From positions 1 through 52,821 of the forward strand of contig CAMCMZ010000017.1 in the NCBI GenBank assembly GCA_945876185.1: a DNA stretch of 52,821 nt, in the 5' to 3' direction. The DNA comes from Candidatus Kuenenia stuttgartensis. GTDB taxonomy: Bacteria > Planctomycetota > UBA11346. The translations under genes and the position numbers were made by a program. Below are positions 24,715 through 33,662 of the stretch, one piece after another (the stretch's first letter is position 1; every line of letters begins with the position of its first letter). Under the pieces are notes generated by a model, which made no database searches, was not told the origin of the DNA, and worked only from the letters and a program-made list of their open reading frames with translations.

Positions 24715-27435
24715 TCAGTAACCGGGAAGGGTAGGATCCGGGATCGGCATCTGTACAAGTGCTTCCGCTTTCTTCCGAGATGATGGATCAAGCTGTAGTA
24801 GGCTGAAATTCCGGGCATACTCAAGCTGTCGCTGACGGCGATCCTCCTCGCGATTTTTTCTGCATGGATCAAAGTAACGACAATCTTCAGGGTCCAGGAA
24901 GGAATCACGCCGAACTAGTTCAAGTGCGGGTGCGATCGCGTTTGGCAATCGCGTTCGACATAGGGTGTAAACAAGATCGCGCTTGAATCGATGCGAGTCT
25001 AAACGCCCAAATCTCATGATCCACTCGCTATCCTCCTTGTTATTGGTGATCACGAGCCGTACACATCGTACCGCCAAATGGAATTCATCATGAGGATCAT
25101 CGGCTGATGTTGCGAACTCATCCAAGGCGACGCGTTCGATCTGGGTAAGGTCTCGGGAGGAAGCGAGGAGAAGCAGGGCGTTGGCTCGAACTTTGGTAGA
25201 CATTTCCGCGTTTTTCACCGTCGCCCATATTTCGGTGTCGTTGATGGATTGTCGGCGCAGATTCATGGCATTGAGCGCCGCGCCCCTGATAATGCTGTTC
25301 TGGTTGAGTCCAGAGGCCAAGGTGTTGATCCACCAGGGCACACGGGCATCTTCCATCTTCGCCATCGTCCGGACGATGGCAGCGCAGATGAACTGCCCAT
25401 CGTTGAGATTTTTGCTGTTTCTTTCAGTCGCATAGCTGTTCCAGAGATCCATCAAGGTGTCAGCATCGACAGAAGATGGATGGAATTCCATCCAAGTTAT
25501 CGCCGCTCGCCGCAATTCCTGCCTGGTCCGTTCGGGGTTGAAAACTGCGCGAGCCATGAGGGCTAGTTTTTCGTTCGGAAGTCCCGGGTTACTTATCTTA
25601 AAAAATATTTCGAGATCCTGGTCGCTGATGTGATCCATGACAAGCGGTTGCAGCTCCGCTGGCATGTCATTGAAGAATGGTCGAATGACAGCCCAGATGC
25701 GAGCGAAGTGTTCTGTTTTTGCCGATTTATTCAGTGTTTCTTGTAAAACCGGTCTTGTGTTCACCCCGCCAAGTCTGGCAATCAATTCGATGGCGCGAGG
25801 CGCGTTTTGTGGCGTGCGTTCGGCCAATCGACCCAATGTCTGGCATTCCTCCAGTCCAAGGTGCCAGGCGCGTGCAGCACGATCCAGGCAGCTGTTCCAA
25901 TCTTGGACTCCAAATTCCTGCTGATCTGGTAGATAAAGAATGGTGAGCAGATCCGACAGACCAGAGCTCGGATTCCTGCCCAACTCCCTAAAAAGAGCCG
26001 CCAATAGCAATTCTTGGTTCGGACTTGGTCCAATGGCTGTTTTGGAGTTTGGATCCGGGATCGGAAGGAGCGGTTGGACAAGCGGTTGTCCAACTTGTTT
26101 ATATGTGATTTCCGCGTTGACACTTGCCGCCCAGTTGCCGGTTTCCTTGGCGCATTGTTTCCATGATTCTGCCGCTTTGATCAGAAGCGGCGCTCGGTGC
26201 GATCCAGATTCGATGTCTAGGGCCCAACGGGTCCAGAATTCGGCGAGGATTTCATTGATGTTGATGACCACTTTGGCGCGCGATTTTTGCGTCAATGAAG
26301 GGGAGGAATAGGCGCCTATGTCTGGGAACCTTCTGATCATTTCATCGATGAAAACCAACCGCTCTGGGGATCCGAATCCAAGGCGGAACAAGTCGAGGCA
26401 AAGGTGGATAAGTCTTTCTGCTTGGTTCTCGTCGTTAACCGGAAGGCGTGCTTCGATCAACGTCTTGATTTTCATCGCCATTTCTGCACGAACCTCAGGG
26501 AATTCCTTGCCGCACAATTTCTCCTTTTGTAGTAAGACGCCAACTTCCGGAGGCTCGTCCGCCTTCCGCCGTTGGATCCGAGCGTCGAAGTAGGCCGAAA
26601 TCAGGATTTTGACGGCTTCTGGCCAGTCCACCGCACGTTCGCTCGCTTCCCAAGTCCGCGAGATCGCGTCGCAGGTTTGGCGATATAGTTCCCACTCGGC
26701 TTGACGAAGTTTCTCGTCGGCTAATGCCCCCGGGTTTTCCGACAGGATGCGGTTCAATGCCTGGATCCGCAATTCAATCGACTCCGATTCAAGGAGTTTG
26801 AGTTCCATCCCGGCCAGTTTGGCAAGTGATTTGGCATCGCCTTCCAAGAGCGGTCTGGCCTCGGTGATGAGGCCCCGTCTTCGCTTGAGGCGTGCCATTT
26901 TATCGAGATATGGTTCACCTAGCAGCGGCAAATCGTCTTGTTCCAATGTTCTCATGATGATTTTCGCTTCAGCCGACTTGAGGTTCAGACGTTGGCAGGC
27001 ATCACGCAGACTCGATGCCATGCGGAGCAGGATATCAGTGCCTAATTCGCCTCGAATGTCCAATAAGGTTTCGATGAATGACTTCACGTCTGCATCAGGG
27101 CCGGCGGAAACGCCGAGGGAGATATCATTGATCAAGGTTTTCCAGAGGAGAAATTCTATAATGCTGTAGTCCGGCGAGTTATGCACCTTCGTTAAACGAA
27201 GCAGGGCTGCCTGCCTGCATATGCCGGCCTGTTCGACCTCGGATTCCATCTTTTCGGAGAGTTTTTCTGCAGCTGCGATCAGCTTTTCCGCAGCAGCACT
27301 CTGCTGCTGCGTTTTCGCTTGATCGAGCAGGGATTGGGCCGTTTCAGCAGCGGGAAGCCAACTGATGAAGAACAGGAGTAGGATTGCTTGAATCCAAGCA
27401 ATCGGCCCATATTTCGAGATTGGTCTGGAGCCCAT
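24715..27435 (-). CDS. Exported alpha-helical protein of unknown function, lower GC
   Basis: A 906-residue protein with an N-terminal signal peptide or anchor (hydrophobic stretch IQAILLLFFISWLPAAE, residues ~15-31). A short coiled coil follows, and the remainder is rich in paired amphipathic helices; the last third (WWINTLASGL..., ALLLLASSRDL) resembles HEAT-type alpha-solenoid repeats. No catalytic motif is visible. The base composition, about 50% GC by eye, and codon use differ clearly from the neighbours, which suggests later acquisition. It is convergent with the giant coiled-coil gene and has no obvious operon partner. Confidence 0.7.
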   Translation of the reverse strand: MGSRPISKYGPIAWIQAILLLFFISWLPAAETAQSLLDQAKTQQQSAAAEKLIAAAEKLSEKMESEVEQAGICRQAALLRLTKVHNSPDYSIIEFLLWKTLINDISLGVSAGPDADVKSFIETLLDIRGELGTDILLRMASSLRDACQRLNLKSAEAKIIMRTLEQDDLPLLGEPYLDKMARLKRRRGLITEARPLLEGDAKSLAKLAGMELKLLESESIELRIQALNRILSENPGALADEKLRQAEWELYRQTCDAISRTWEASERAVDWPEAVKILISAYFDARIQRRKADEPPEVGVLLQKEKLCGKEFPEVRAEMAMKIKTLIEARLPVNDENQAERLIHLCLDLFRLGFGSPERLVFIDEMIRRFPDIGAYSSPSLTQKSRAKVVININEILAEFWTRWALDIESGSHRAPLLIKAAESWKQCAKETGNWAASVNAEITYKQVGQPLVQPLLPIPDPNSKTAIGPSPNQELLLAALFRELGRNPSSGLSDLLTILYLPDQQEFGVQDWNSCLDRAARAWHLGLEECQTLGRLAERTPQNAPRAIELIARLGGVNTRPVLQETLNKSAKTEHFARIWAVIRPFFNDMPAELQPLVMDHISDQDLEIFFKISNPGLPNEKLALMARAVFNPERTRQELRRAAITWMEFHPSSVDADTLMDLWNSYATERNSKNLNDGQFICAAIVRTMAKMEDARVPWWINTLASGLNQNSIIRGAALNAMNLRRQSINDTEIWATVKNAEMSTKVRANALLLLASSRDLTQIERVALDEFATSADDPHDEFHLAVRCVRLVITNNKEDSEWIMRFGRLDSHRFKRDLVYTLCRTRLPNAIAPALELVRRDSFLDPEDCRYFDPCRKNREEDRRQRQLEYARNFSLLQLDPSSRKKAEALVQMPIPDPTLPGY

Positions 27436-27506
27436 GGTGATTCCAACCGTAGGGAGATCCTGCAGGAAGAAACCAGGATCTGGTGTCCAACCGGGAAGAA
27501 TCAGCG

Positions 27507-28610
27507 TTACGGTTTCGCTGGCGCCCTGAGCGCATGCACCGCGCCGTCACGGGTACCGATGACCAGGTAGCCGCCGGCGATGGCGGGGCCGCTGCGGATG
27601 GTGCCGCCGGCGGACCAGCGCCAGCGTTCAGTGCCGGTGGCGAGGTCGAAGGCGCGCAGGACGCCGTCGTCGGCGCCGATCCAGACCAGGTCACCGGCGA
27701 TCGCTGGGGCGGAAAGCGAGGCGCTGTCGAGCTTGGTGCGCCAGCGTTCAGCGCCGGTCGTGGGATCGAGTCCGATGAGATGGCCGGATTTCCCCAGGAA
27801 GACGGCGCAGGTCGCGGTTACGGCGGGGCCGACCAGGATCTGGTCGATGCCGGCGGGGCGACGCCAGCGCGGGGCGCCGTCGGCCAGGGCGACCGACAGG
27901 ACCTCGCTGCCGACCGAGCCGGCGATCATGTTCGGGCCGAGGTGTGCGGGCGGCGCACCGAAGTTCTTCGCGTCCGCCAGGGTGCGGCTGGCGCCACCGA
28001 CGAGTTTCAGCGCGCGCAGCACGCCATCACAGCCGGCGACGACGGCCTCGTCGCCGATCAGCGCGGTGGTGGCGCGGATGTAGTTGGTCGAGGTGAACAC
28101 CCAGCGCTGCTTGCCGTCGGCCATGTCGACGCAGAAGAGCCGGTTTTTCTCGGTGCAGGCCAGCACCACGCCGGATCCGGCGGTGGCACCGATGTTGATC
28201 TGGCCTTTCAGGTCGATGGCCCAGCGTTCTTTGCCGGTATCGGCATCGACGGCCCGCAGTTCGCCGCCGTTGTCGCCGATGAAGAGCGTGCCGCTGCTGA
28301 TCGCTGGGCCGGCGGTGTAGCCCGGTCCGGCGACCAGCCGCCAGCGTTCTTTGCCGGTGGCCAGGTCGAGACGCGCCAGCACGCCATGTCCGGTGGCGGC
28401 ATAGACGGCATCGCCAGCGATCACGACCGTGCCATCGACGGACGATTCCGCGTCCCAGGTCCAGGCCTTGACCAGGCCAGGGGGCAGGGGTGTCGTCGCG
28501 GCGCCGGTGAGGTCGGCGTTGCCGCGCACGGAGGTCCAGTCCGATCCGGGATCCGCCGCTGCAAGGACGGCGGCAAAGGCCAGAATCAGCGACAGCGGGC
28601 GCAGGCGCAT
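27507..28610 (-). CDS. Secreted PQQ-like beta-propeller protein
   Basis: A 367-residue protein with a signal peptide (MRLRPLSLILAFAAVLAAAD) and seven or eight blades carrying the repeated pattern AxDxxTGKERW (for example RLDLATGKERWRL, AVDADTGKERWAI, AFDLATGTERWRW). Such propellers serve as protein-interaction platforms (as in BamB) or as domains of quinoprotein enzymes. PQQ or metal ligands of a true dehydrogenase are not evident. It lies 52 bp downstream of a related propeller gene on the same strand. Confidence 0.85.
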   Translation of the reverse strand: MRLRPLSLILAFAAVLAAADPGSDWTSVRGNADLTGAATTPLPPGLVKAWTWDAESSVDGTVVIAGDAVYAATGHGVLARLDLATGKERWRLVAGPGYTAGPAISSGTLFIGDNGGELRAVDADTGKERWAIDLKGQINIGATAGSGVVLACTEKNRLFCVDMADGKQRWVFTSTNYIRATTALIGDEAVVAGCDGVLRALKLVGGASRTLADAKNFGAPPAHLGPNMIAGSVGSEVLSVALADGAPRWRRPAGIDQILVGPAVTATCAVFLGKSGHLIGLDPTTGAERWRTKLDSASLSAPAIAGDLVWIGADDGVLRAFDLATGTERWRWSAGGTIRSGPAIAGGYLVIGTRDGAVHALRAPAKP

Positions 28611-28661
28611 GGTGGGCCCTTCGGCAAAATATGTGGCTGAAGCAGTGGCGGAAGGAGCGGT

Positions 28662-29873
28662 TCAGCGCAACGCGACGGCCGCGACGGCGCCCTTGATGTT
28701 GCGGACGTAGACCAGGCCGTTGGCGATCGTGGGTGGGGTCCAGGTGCGCTTGGAGATGACACCGCCGCGGGTGACCTCGGTGTAGGCGGCGGGATTGGCC
28801 TCGATGATGACCAGCTCGCCATTTTCGGTCAGCGCGACCAGCTTCCCTTCGGCGGCGACCAGGCCGCCTTCGCCGAAGCCGGTCTTATCCCAGGACTTTT
28901 CACCGGTTTTCCAGGCAACGCAGGCGAGCTTACCCGCGTCGATGCCGTAGAGATGGTCGCCGACCTTCACGGCCGGGCTGAGTTTGGTTTTGAGGATCTT
29001 GCTGCTCCAGACCGGCTTGGCCCCGGTGGCGCTGAGTTCGTAGACGCCGCTTCCGGCATTGCCCTTGTCCCCCAGCGAACTGAAAAAGGCCTGGGTGCCG
29101 ACCACGATGGGATCGGCAGCATTGGTGTCGTACTGCGACGTCCAGGGTATCTCCCAGGCGACCTTGCCGTCGGCGGGCGCGACCAGGCTGAGGCTCTTGC
29201 TCGCAAAGATCAGCAGGTGCGGTGCTCCGCCGACCTGGGCGGGGACGACGCTGGCGTAACCGGCGGGTTCGGTGCCGCTCTTCCACAGCACCGCACCAGT
29301 CGCGGGATCAAGGGCGGTACCGGTGCGGCCGACGCTGAGGAACAGCTTGCCGTCGATCAGGCGCGGCGAACTGGTGAAGCCCCAGGTCGGTGGCTTGGCG
29401 CCGGTCTGGGTAGCGAGATCGACCGCCCATTTCTCTTTGCCGGTCTTGGCGTCGACCGCGTAGGCGCGGCCTGAGCGCGACAGACCGTAGACCACGCCCC
29501 CGGTGACGGTGGGCGAGGCGCTCGGGCCGCCATCGTAGAAGTTGGGATCGAGTTTTTCCGGGAAGGCGTAGTTGGTCCACCCGGCCGCCGGCTTGCCAGT
29601 GGCGGCGTCGAACGCGAACAGGGTGTCGACATCCTTGGTATTGCCGCTGGTGTAGGCCAGACCATCAGCGACCACCACCGTGGAACAGCCGATGCCGACC
29701 TGGGCCTTCCAGACCTGGGCCGGACCGTCCTTGAGATTCGCGAACAGGCCCTTGGCGGGCGAAATGCCATCGATGTTCGGCCCACGGTACTGCGGCCAGT
29801 CATCGCCGGCGGGCAGAACGCTGGCGCAGGCCAGGGCGAGTACGGTGGCGGAAAGGGAGGCGCGGACAGACAT
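28662..29873 (-). CDS. Secreted PQQ-like beta-propeller protein (DWPQYRGP type)
   Basis: A 403-residue protein with a signal peptide (MSVRASLSATVLALACASVLPAG) followed by DDWPQYRGPNIDGIS, an N-terminal motif very common in exported propeller proteins of Planctomycetes and Verrucomicrobia. Blades show FDAATGKPAAGW, AVDAKTGKEKWAV and LDPATGAVLWKS. It is probably periplasmic, without an identified substrate. ATG 29873 has GGAG 6 nt upstream. It shares orientation with the next propeller gene, with which it may be co-transcribed. Confidence 0.87.
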   Translation of the reverse strand: MSVRASLSATVLALACASVLPAGDDWPQYRGPNIDGISPAKGLFANLKDGPAQVWKAQVGIGCSTVVVADGLAYTSGNTKDVDTLFAFDAATGKPAAGWTNYAFPEKLDPNFYDGGPSASPTVTGGVVYGLSRSGRAYAVDAKTGKEKWAVDLATQTGAKPPTWGFTSSPRLIDGKLFLSVGRTGTALDPATGAVLWKSGTEPAGYASVVPAQVGGAPHLLIFASKSLSLVAPADGKVAWEIPWTSQYDTNAADPIVVGTQAFFSSLGDKGNAGSGVYELSATGAKPVWSSKILKTKLSPAVKVGDHLYGIDAGKLACVAWKTGEKSWDKTGFGEGGLVAAEGKLVALTENGELVIIEANPAAYTEVTRGGVISKRTWTPPTIANGLVYVRNIKGAVAAVALR

Positions 29874-29971
29874 GGAGGACTCCGGGTTGTCTGCTTGATT
29901 ACGACCTCAACTGACGGAGGGAAGCCAGAGCTGGTCCGGGCTTCCTCCGTTGTGGCCACCACCGTCGTCGA

Positions 29972-31621
29972 TCAGCCCCGCTTGGCCAGCACCGTCGCGT
30001 ATTCGATCGCCTCGACCAGGGCGACCCAGCTCGCTTCGATGATATTTTCACTCACGCCGACGGTGCCGATCACGGTTTCGCTGCCGCCGGGCTGGTGGAA
30101 GCGGTGCTCAATGAGCACCCGCACCTTGGCAGCGGTGCCGTCGGCGCTGTTGACGACGCGCACCTTGTAGTCGACCAGGCGCAGGTGGGCGAGCCACGGT
30201 TGCGACGGCAGCAGGCATTCGCCCAGGGCGTGCGCGAGCGCATCGACCGGGCCGTGGCCTTCGGCGGCGCGCAGGCGGGTTTCGCCGCCGACGTCGAGCT
30301 TCACCGCCGCCTCGACCAGATCCTTGGCGTCACCGGGCGTGCCGAGGCCGTGAATGCGGTAGTGCAGCAGGTTGAACGTGGGATTCCAAGCGCCGACCTG
30401 ACGCTGCACCAGCAGTTCGAAACTGGCTTCAGCCGCTTCAAAACTGCACCCGGCGTTTTCCTGCGCCATGACCTCATCCAGCACCCGCTTCATCACCTGC
30501 GGATCCTGCAACGCCGGATAGCGGTCGGCGAGCTTGGCCTGCACGTTCGAGCGGCCTGACAATTCGCTGATCAGGATGCGACGTTCGTTGCCGAGGGATT
30601 CCGGGGTGACGTGCTCGTAGGTCGCGCTGTTGCGGCTCACCGCGCTGACGTGGACGCCACCCTTGTGGGCGAAGGCGGCGCGGCCGACGTACGGCTGGTT
30701 CGATGGGCCGACGAGGTTGACCCGTTCCCACACCACCCGGCTCGTTTCGGTCAGGCGCTGCAGGCGACCTTCCGGCAGGCAACGCAGACCGAGCTTGAGT
30801 TCGGCGTTGGCGATCACCGTGGTGAGGTCGACGTTGCCGCAGCGCTCGCCGATGCCGTTGATCGTGCCCTGCACATGCACGCAGCCGGCGGTCACCGCTG
30901 TCAGGGTGTTGGCGACGGCGCAGCCGGAATCGTTGTGGACGTGGATGCCCAGGATCGCATCAGGCAGGCGCGCGCGCACGGCAGCGACGGCCGCGCGGAT
31001 GCCCTCGGGCAGCGAGCCGCCGTTGGTGTCGCACAGCACCAGGCGCGAGGCGCCGGCCTGCCAGGCGGCGGCGACGGTGTCGAGGGCGTAGCCCGGATTG
31101 GCGCGCCAGCCGTCGAAGAAGTGCTCGGCGTCGTAGAGCACCGGCCGCTGGGTTTCGGCCAGCAGGAAGGCCACCGACGAGCGGATCATCTCCAGGTTCT
31201 CTTCCAGGCTGACGCGCAGCGCATCGCGCACGTGTAGATCCCAGGTCTTGCCGAAGATGCAGATCGTGTCCGCGCCCGAGGCGACCAGCTTTTTCAGGTT
31301 GGGGTCATCGGCTGGCGCATTGCGCGCGTGCCGGGTGGATCCGAAGGCGCTGATCAGGGTGCCGGGGTGGGCGGTGGTGCGTACGCGCTCGAAATAGGCC
31401 TCGTCCTTGGGGTTCGACCCAGGCCAGCCGCCTTCGATGAAGCCGACCCCGAGCCAGGTCAGGGCCTCGGTGAGGGCGAGCTTGTCGTCGAGGCTGAGAT
31501 TGACGCCCTCACCCTGCGAGCCATCGCGCAGGGTGGTGTCGTAGATCTCAAGCCGACCGGGAACGGGAGGGGGTAGTCGGGAAGAGCGGGAGGGGCGGGA
31601 GGGGGATTGGTGGGAAGTCAT
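29972..31621 (-). CDS. cimA: (R)-citramalate synthase
   Basis: A 549-residue enzyme of the isopropylmalate/citramalate synthase family. It condenses pyruvate and acetyl-CoA to citramalate for threonine-independent isoleucine synthesis. Visible are IYDTTLRDGSQGEGV (catalytic Arg/Asp), FIEGGWPGSNPKD, LCDTNGG, the metal ligands in HVHNDSGCAVANT, and NGIGERCGN. The LeuA dimer-type regulatory domain fills residues ~410-549. The GGWPGSNPKD segment is typical of the CimA branch rather than LeuA. The first ~22 residues are Ser/Pro-rich and could be excess if a later start is used. Confidence 0.9.
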   Translation of the reverse strand: MTSHQSPSRPSRSSRLPPPVPGRLEIYDTTLRDGSQGEGVNLSLDDKLALTEALTWLGVGFIEGGWPGSNPKDEAYFERVRTTAHPGTLISAFGSTRHARNAPADDPNLKKLVASGADTICIFGKTWDLHVRDALRVSLEENLEMIRSSVAFLLAETQRPVLYDAEHFFDGWRANPGYALDTVAAAWQAGASRLVLCDTNGGSLPEGIRAAVAAVRARLPDAILGIHVHNDSGCAVANTLTAVTAGCVHVQGTINGIGERCGNVDLTTVIANAELKLGLRCLPEGRLQRLTETSRVVWERVNLVGPSNQPYVGRAAFAHKGGVHVSAVSRNSATYEHVTPESLGNERRILISELSGRSNVQAKLADRYPALQDPQVMKRVLDEVMAQENAGCSFEAAEASFELLVQRQVGAWNPTFNLLHYRIHGLGTPGDAKDLVEAAVKLDVGGETRLRAAEGHGPVDALAHALGECLLPSQPWLAHLRLVDYKVRVVNSADGTAAKVRVLIEHRFHQPGGSETVIGTVGVSENIIEASWVALVEAIEYATVLAKRG

Positions 31622-32017
31622 GGTGGTCCGTAGGCAACCGTGCGGTTTTTAGGAAGGGAGGAAAAACAGAAGCGGCCGCCCGCCACAGACACGACGCTCG
31701 GCACGGAAAGCGACTTCGCCCCGCCCGCGGCTAGCGGCCGCAGCTAATTCGGACAACCGGGACGAATCCAGCGTACATGGCGCGGCAGGATGGCGCGGGT
31801 CGTCCAGGACGCAATCGCCGGCCCTGGGACCGCCGGTTTCCAACCGGCCGCGGGTCCCGAGGCGAAGCGGCCGTGGCCGAGAAAGTGTGCAGATCCACAA
31901 GGAAGTTGGGCCCGGCCACGGTCGGTTCGTCTGACCATTCTCGGCAGACGGCCAATCCCCCGCACTCCGTTCGGTGGCCGAGTGGCGCGCCCGGGCCACG
32001 CTTTCAGGGAAAAACGC
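31622..32017. other. Intergenic region with one REP-like hairpin
   Basis: This 396-bp stretch lies between citramalate synthase and the GT9 gene, both on the minus strand. It holds one copy of the GGGACCG hairpin repeat (31822-31862). Short frames here are not gene-like. Confidence 0.5.
31822..31862 (+). repeat. REP-like hairpin repeat, single copy
   Basis: The conserved flank CCCTGGGACCG is followed by stem CCGGTT (31833-31838), loop TCC and AACCGG (31842-31847). An outer GGGAC pairs with GTCCC after the inner hairpin. It belongs to the same family as the copies at 33171-33456. Confidence 0.7.
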
Positions 32018-33061
32018 TCATCTCCCCGCCCGCGTCAACAACCGACGCCAGGCCGCATCCAGTTCCTGCCCCGACAGCCCACGCAAGCAGACGTTCGCAC
32101 GGCACTGGTCCATGCGCGGGGTGCCATGACAAGGCCGGCACGGCGCGCGGCCTTCAACGATCTCCACCACCCCGGGGCCGGTCGGGGCGAAGATGGCGGG
32201 ATCGGTGGGGCCGAAGACGACGAGCAATGGGCAGCCGACCGCAGCGGCGACGTGAGCTGGGCCGGTGTCGACCGACAGCGCCGCGTGCGCGGCGGCGAAC
32301 CAGGCCGGAAGATCCGCCAGCGGTGACGACCGTGTGAGATCATGGCAGCGGGCGCGCGCCGCATCTGGCAGGCAGGCGCGCACGGCTGCGACCTCGCGCG
32401 CCTCAGGCGGGACGCCGACGAAGGCCACGGCGTCGGCCTCGTCGCGAGCAAGAATGCCGGCAAGCAGGTCGGCCCATTGCTGTGGTGCCAGACCTTTGAG
32501 GTTCGGCTTGCGGCGGAACCAGCCGATGGTCGCCGACGAACCGACCTGGACGAGCACCACGCGCCTGCCGAGTTGCCCCAAGCGGGCACGGGCCGCAGCG
32601 AGCGCGGTTTCGTTCACCGCCAGACGCGGCACCGGGTCGAATCCGGTCGTGTCCAAGCCGACGTTGGCGAGCGCCAGACGCTGGGCCTCGACGCGGTGAG
32701 CGACGCCGGCGTTGTTCTTGAAGGTGATCTGGCGCACGACCGCCGCGCCGCGCCAGGATTCGATCCACGCCTTCACCCGCTTCGATTCGCCGGCGAAGAC
32801 GACGATCTCGTCGAAGCTGCGCCCAGCCAATATTTCACCGAGTTTCCGGCGCGGCCGGCCTGCCCACCATTCAGCGAAGCCACCGGCGTTGGGATCGGCG
32901 AGCACATGCACCGCGCCGATGCCGGGCTGGCCGGCAAGCAGATCGCGCGCCCACGGGCGACCGACGATTTCCAGATCACCGCTGGCGGCGAGCTGGCGCA
33001 TGAGCGGAGTGAGGATGACCACGTCGCCGACGCGGGCGCAGTAGATGAGGAGCCGTCGCAC
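32018..33061 (-). CDS. GT9-family glycosyltransferase (heptosyltransferase-like)
   Basis: A 347-residue GT-B enzyme of the ADP-heptose:LPS heptosyltransferase family. The start MRRLLIYCARVGDVVILTPLM is the family's N-terminal nucleotide-fold motif (RxGDxxLxxP). The second domain shows VLVQVGSSA and the donor-binding SVDTGPAHVAAAVGCPLLVVFGP motif (written in part). A Cys-rich stretch near the end (APCRPCHGTPRMDQCRANVC) is often found in this family. It implies LPS core or a similar surface glycan. The start is a GTG codon. Confidence 0.88.
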   Translation of the reverse strand: MRRLLIYCARVGDVVILTPLMRQLAASGDLEIVGRPWARDLLAGQPGIGAVHVLADPNAGGFAEWWAGRPRRKLGEILAGRSFDEIVVFAGESKRVKAWIESWRGAAVVRQITFKNNAGVAHRVEAQRLALANVGLDTTGFDPVPRLAVNETALAAARARLGQLGRRVVLVQVGSSATIGWFRRKPNLKGLAPQQWADLLAGILARDEADAVAFVGVPPEAREVAAVRACLPDAARARCHDLTRSSPLADLPAWFAAAHAALSVDTGPAHVAAAVGCPLLVVFGPTDPAIFAPTGPGVVEIVEGRAPCRPCHGTPRMDQCRANVCLRGLSGQELDAAWRRLLTRAGR

Positions 33062-33170
33062 GGCGCGGACCGTAACGGGAGAGGCTGAAAGGGCGAGCGG
33101 GCCGGCCTGTGGTCGGTGCCGGCGGCCTCAGGGCGGACCTTGCTGTCGGGTACGGGCAGCCCGAATCCGC

Positions 33171-33300
33171 GACCCTGGGACCGCCAGGCTCCAGCCTGGC
33201 CGGGATCTGGTCCGACGCGGAAGTGCAAGGGCATCCGAAGTCGCGGATGCGCTTGGTCGGTCTTCCCGAGCCACGCTGGAGCGTGGCGGTCCCAGGGGGA
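33171..33300. repeat. REPIN-like inverted pair of hairpin repeats (pair 1)
   Basis: The forward copy (33171-33213) has flank GACCCTGGGACC and stem GCCAGGCT (33183-33190 with 33193-33200). The reverse copy (33266-33300) has stem GCCACGCT (33270-33277 with 33280-33287) followed by GGTCCCAGGGGG. The two copies face each other. The stem differs between them by a compensated base-pair change. Confidence 0.75.
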
Positions 33301-33351
33301 TTCCCGCCGACGACTGGAGCTGGTCGGGCGGTTGGACAAGCCCAAGGCCGT

Positions 33352-33456
33352 GACCCTGGGACCGCCGGTTTGCAACCGGCAGGTTGTTCAGGGCTTTCGG
33401 CGAAGACTGAATCCCCAGACGATGCCGAGGGCCGGTTAAAAACCGGCGGTCCCAGG
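33352..33456. repeat. REPIN-like inverted pair of hairpin repeats (pair 2)
   Basis: The forward copy (33352-33392) has GACCCTGGGACC and stem GCCGGTT (33364-33370 with 33374-33380, loop TGC). The reverse copy has stem GCCGGTT (33431-33437 with 33441-33447, loop AAA) followed by GGTCCCAGG (33448-33456). The unit of about 105 bp with inverted ends is the layout of a REPIN. Confidence 0.75.
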
Positions 33457-33662
33457 CGCAAGCGACTCCGGTGGCGGATCCTTCCAAATGGATGCAATTT
33501 GTCGTCGCCATGCGCAGGACTTTTGATTTTGCCCCGCCGACCGACAGATCCCGAGGCGTAAGCATCCTGAACTCGGCCCGGCGCGTGCTTGGCACCATCA
33601 TGCTCCACCCCGCCTTCGCGTTTCACCGTTCCATGCCGATCCCTAGCCTGCGCGGCACCACC

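Larger units (their letters stand above)
33062..33662. other. Repeat-rich intergenic region between divergent genes
   Basis: This 601-bp gap separates the divergent GT9 and YdjY-domain genes. It holds two inverted pairs of the GGGACCG hairpin repeat (listed separately). Open frames that cross it translate the repeats and are not credible. The promoters of both genes should lie here; none is clear enough to call. Confidence 0.6.

Noticed and set aside
33171..33456. CRISPR array
   Set aside because: Repeats are in opposite orientations, differ in their stems, and lack uniform spacers; no cas genes are present.
33045..33601. Several overlapping short frames in the repeat-rich gap
   Set aside because: Their products translate the hairpin repeats (recurring LGPP and WDRR-type strings) in different frames and have no own start signals.
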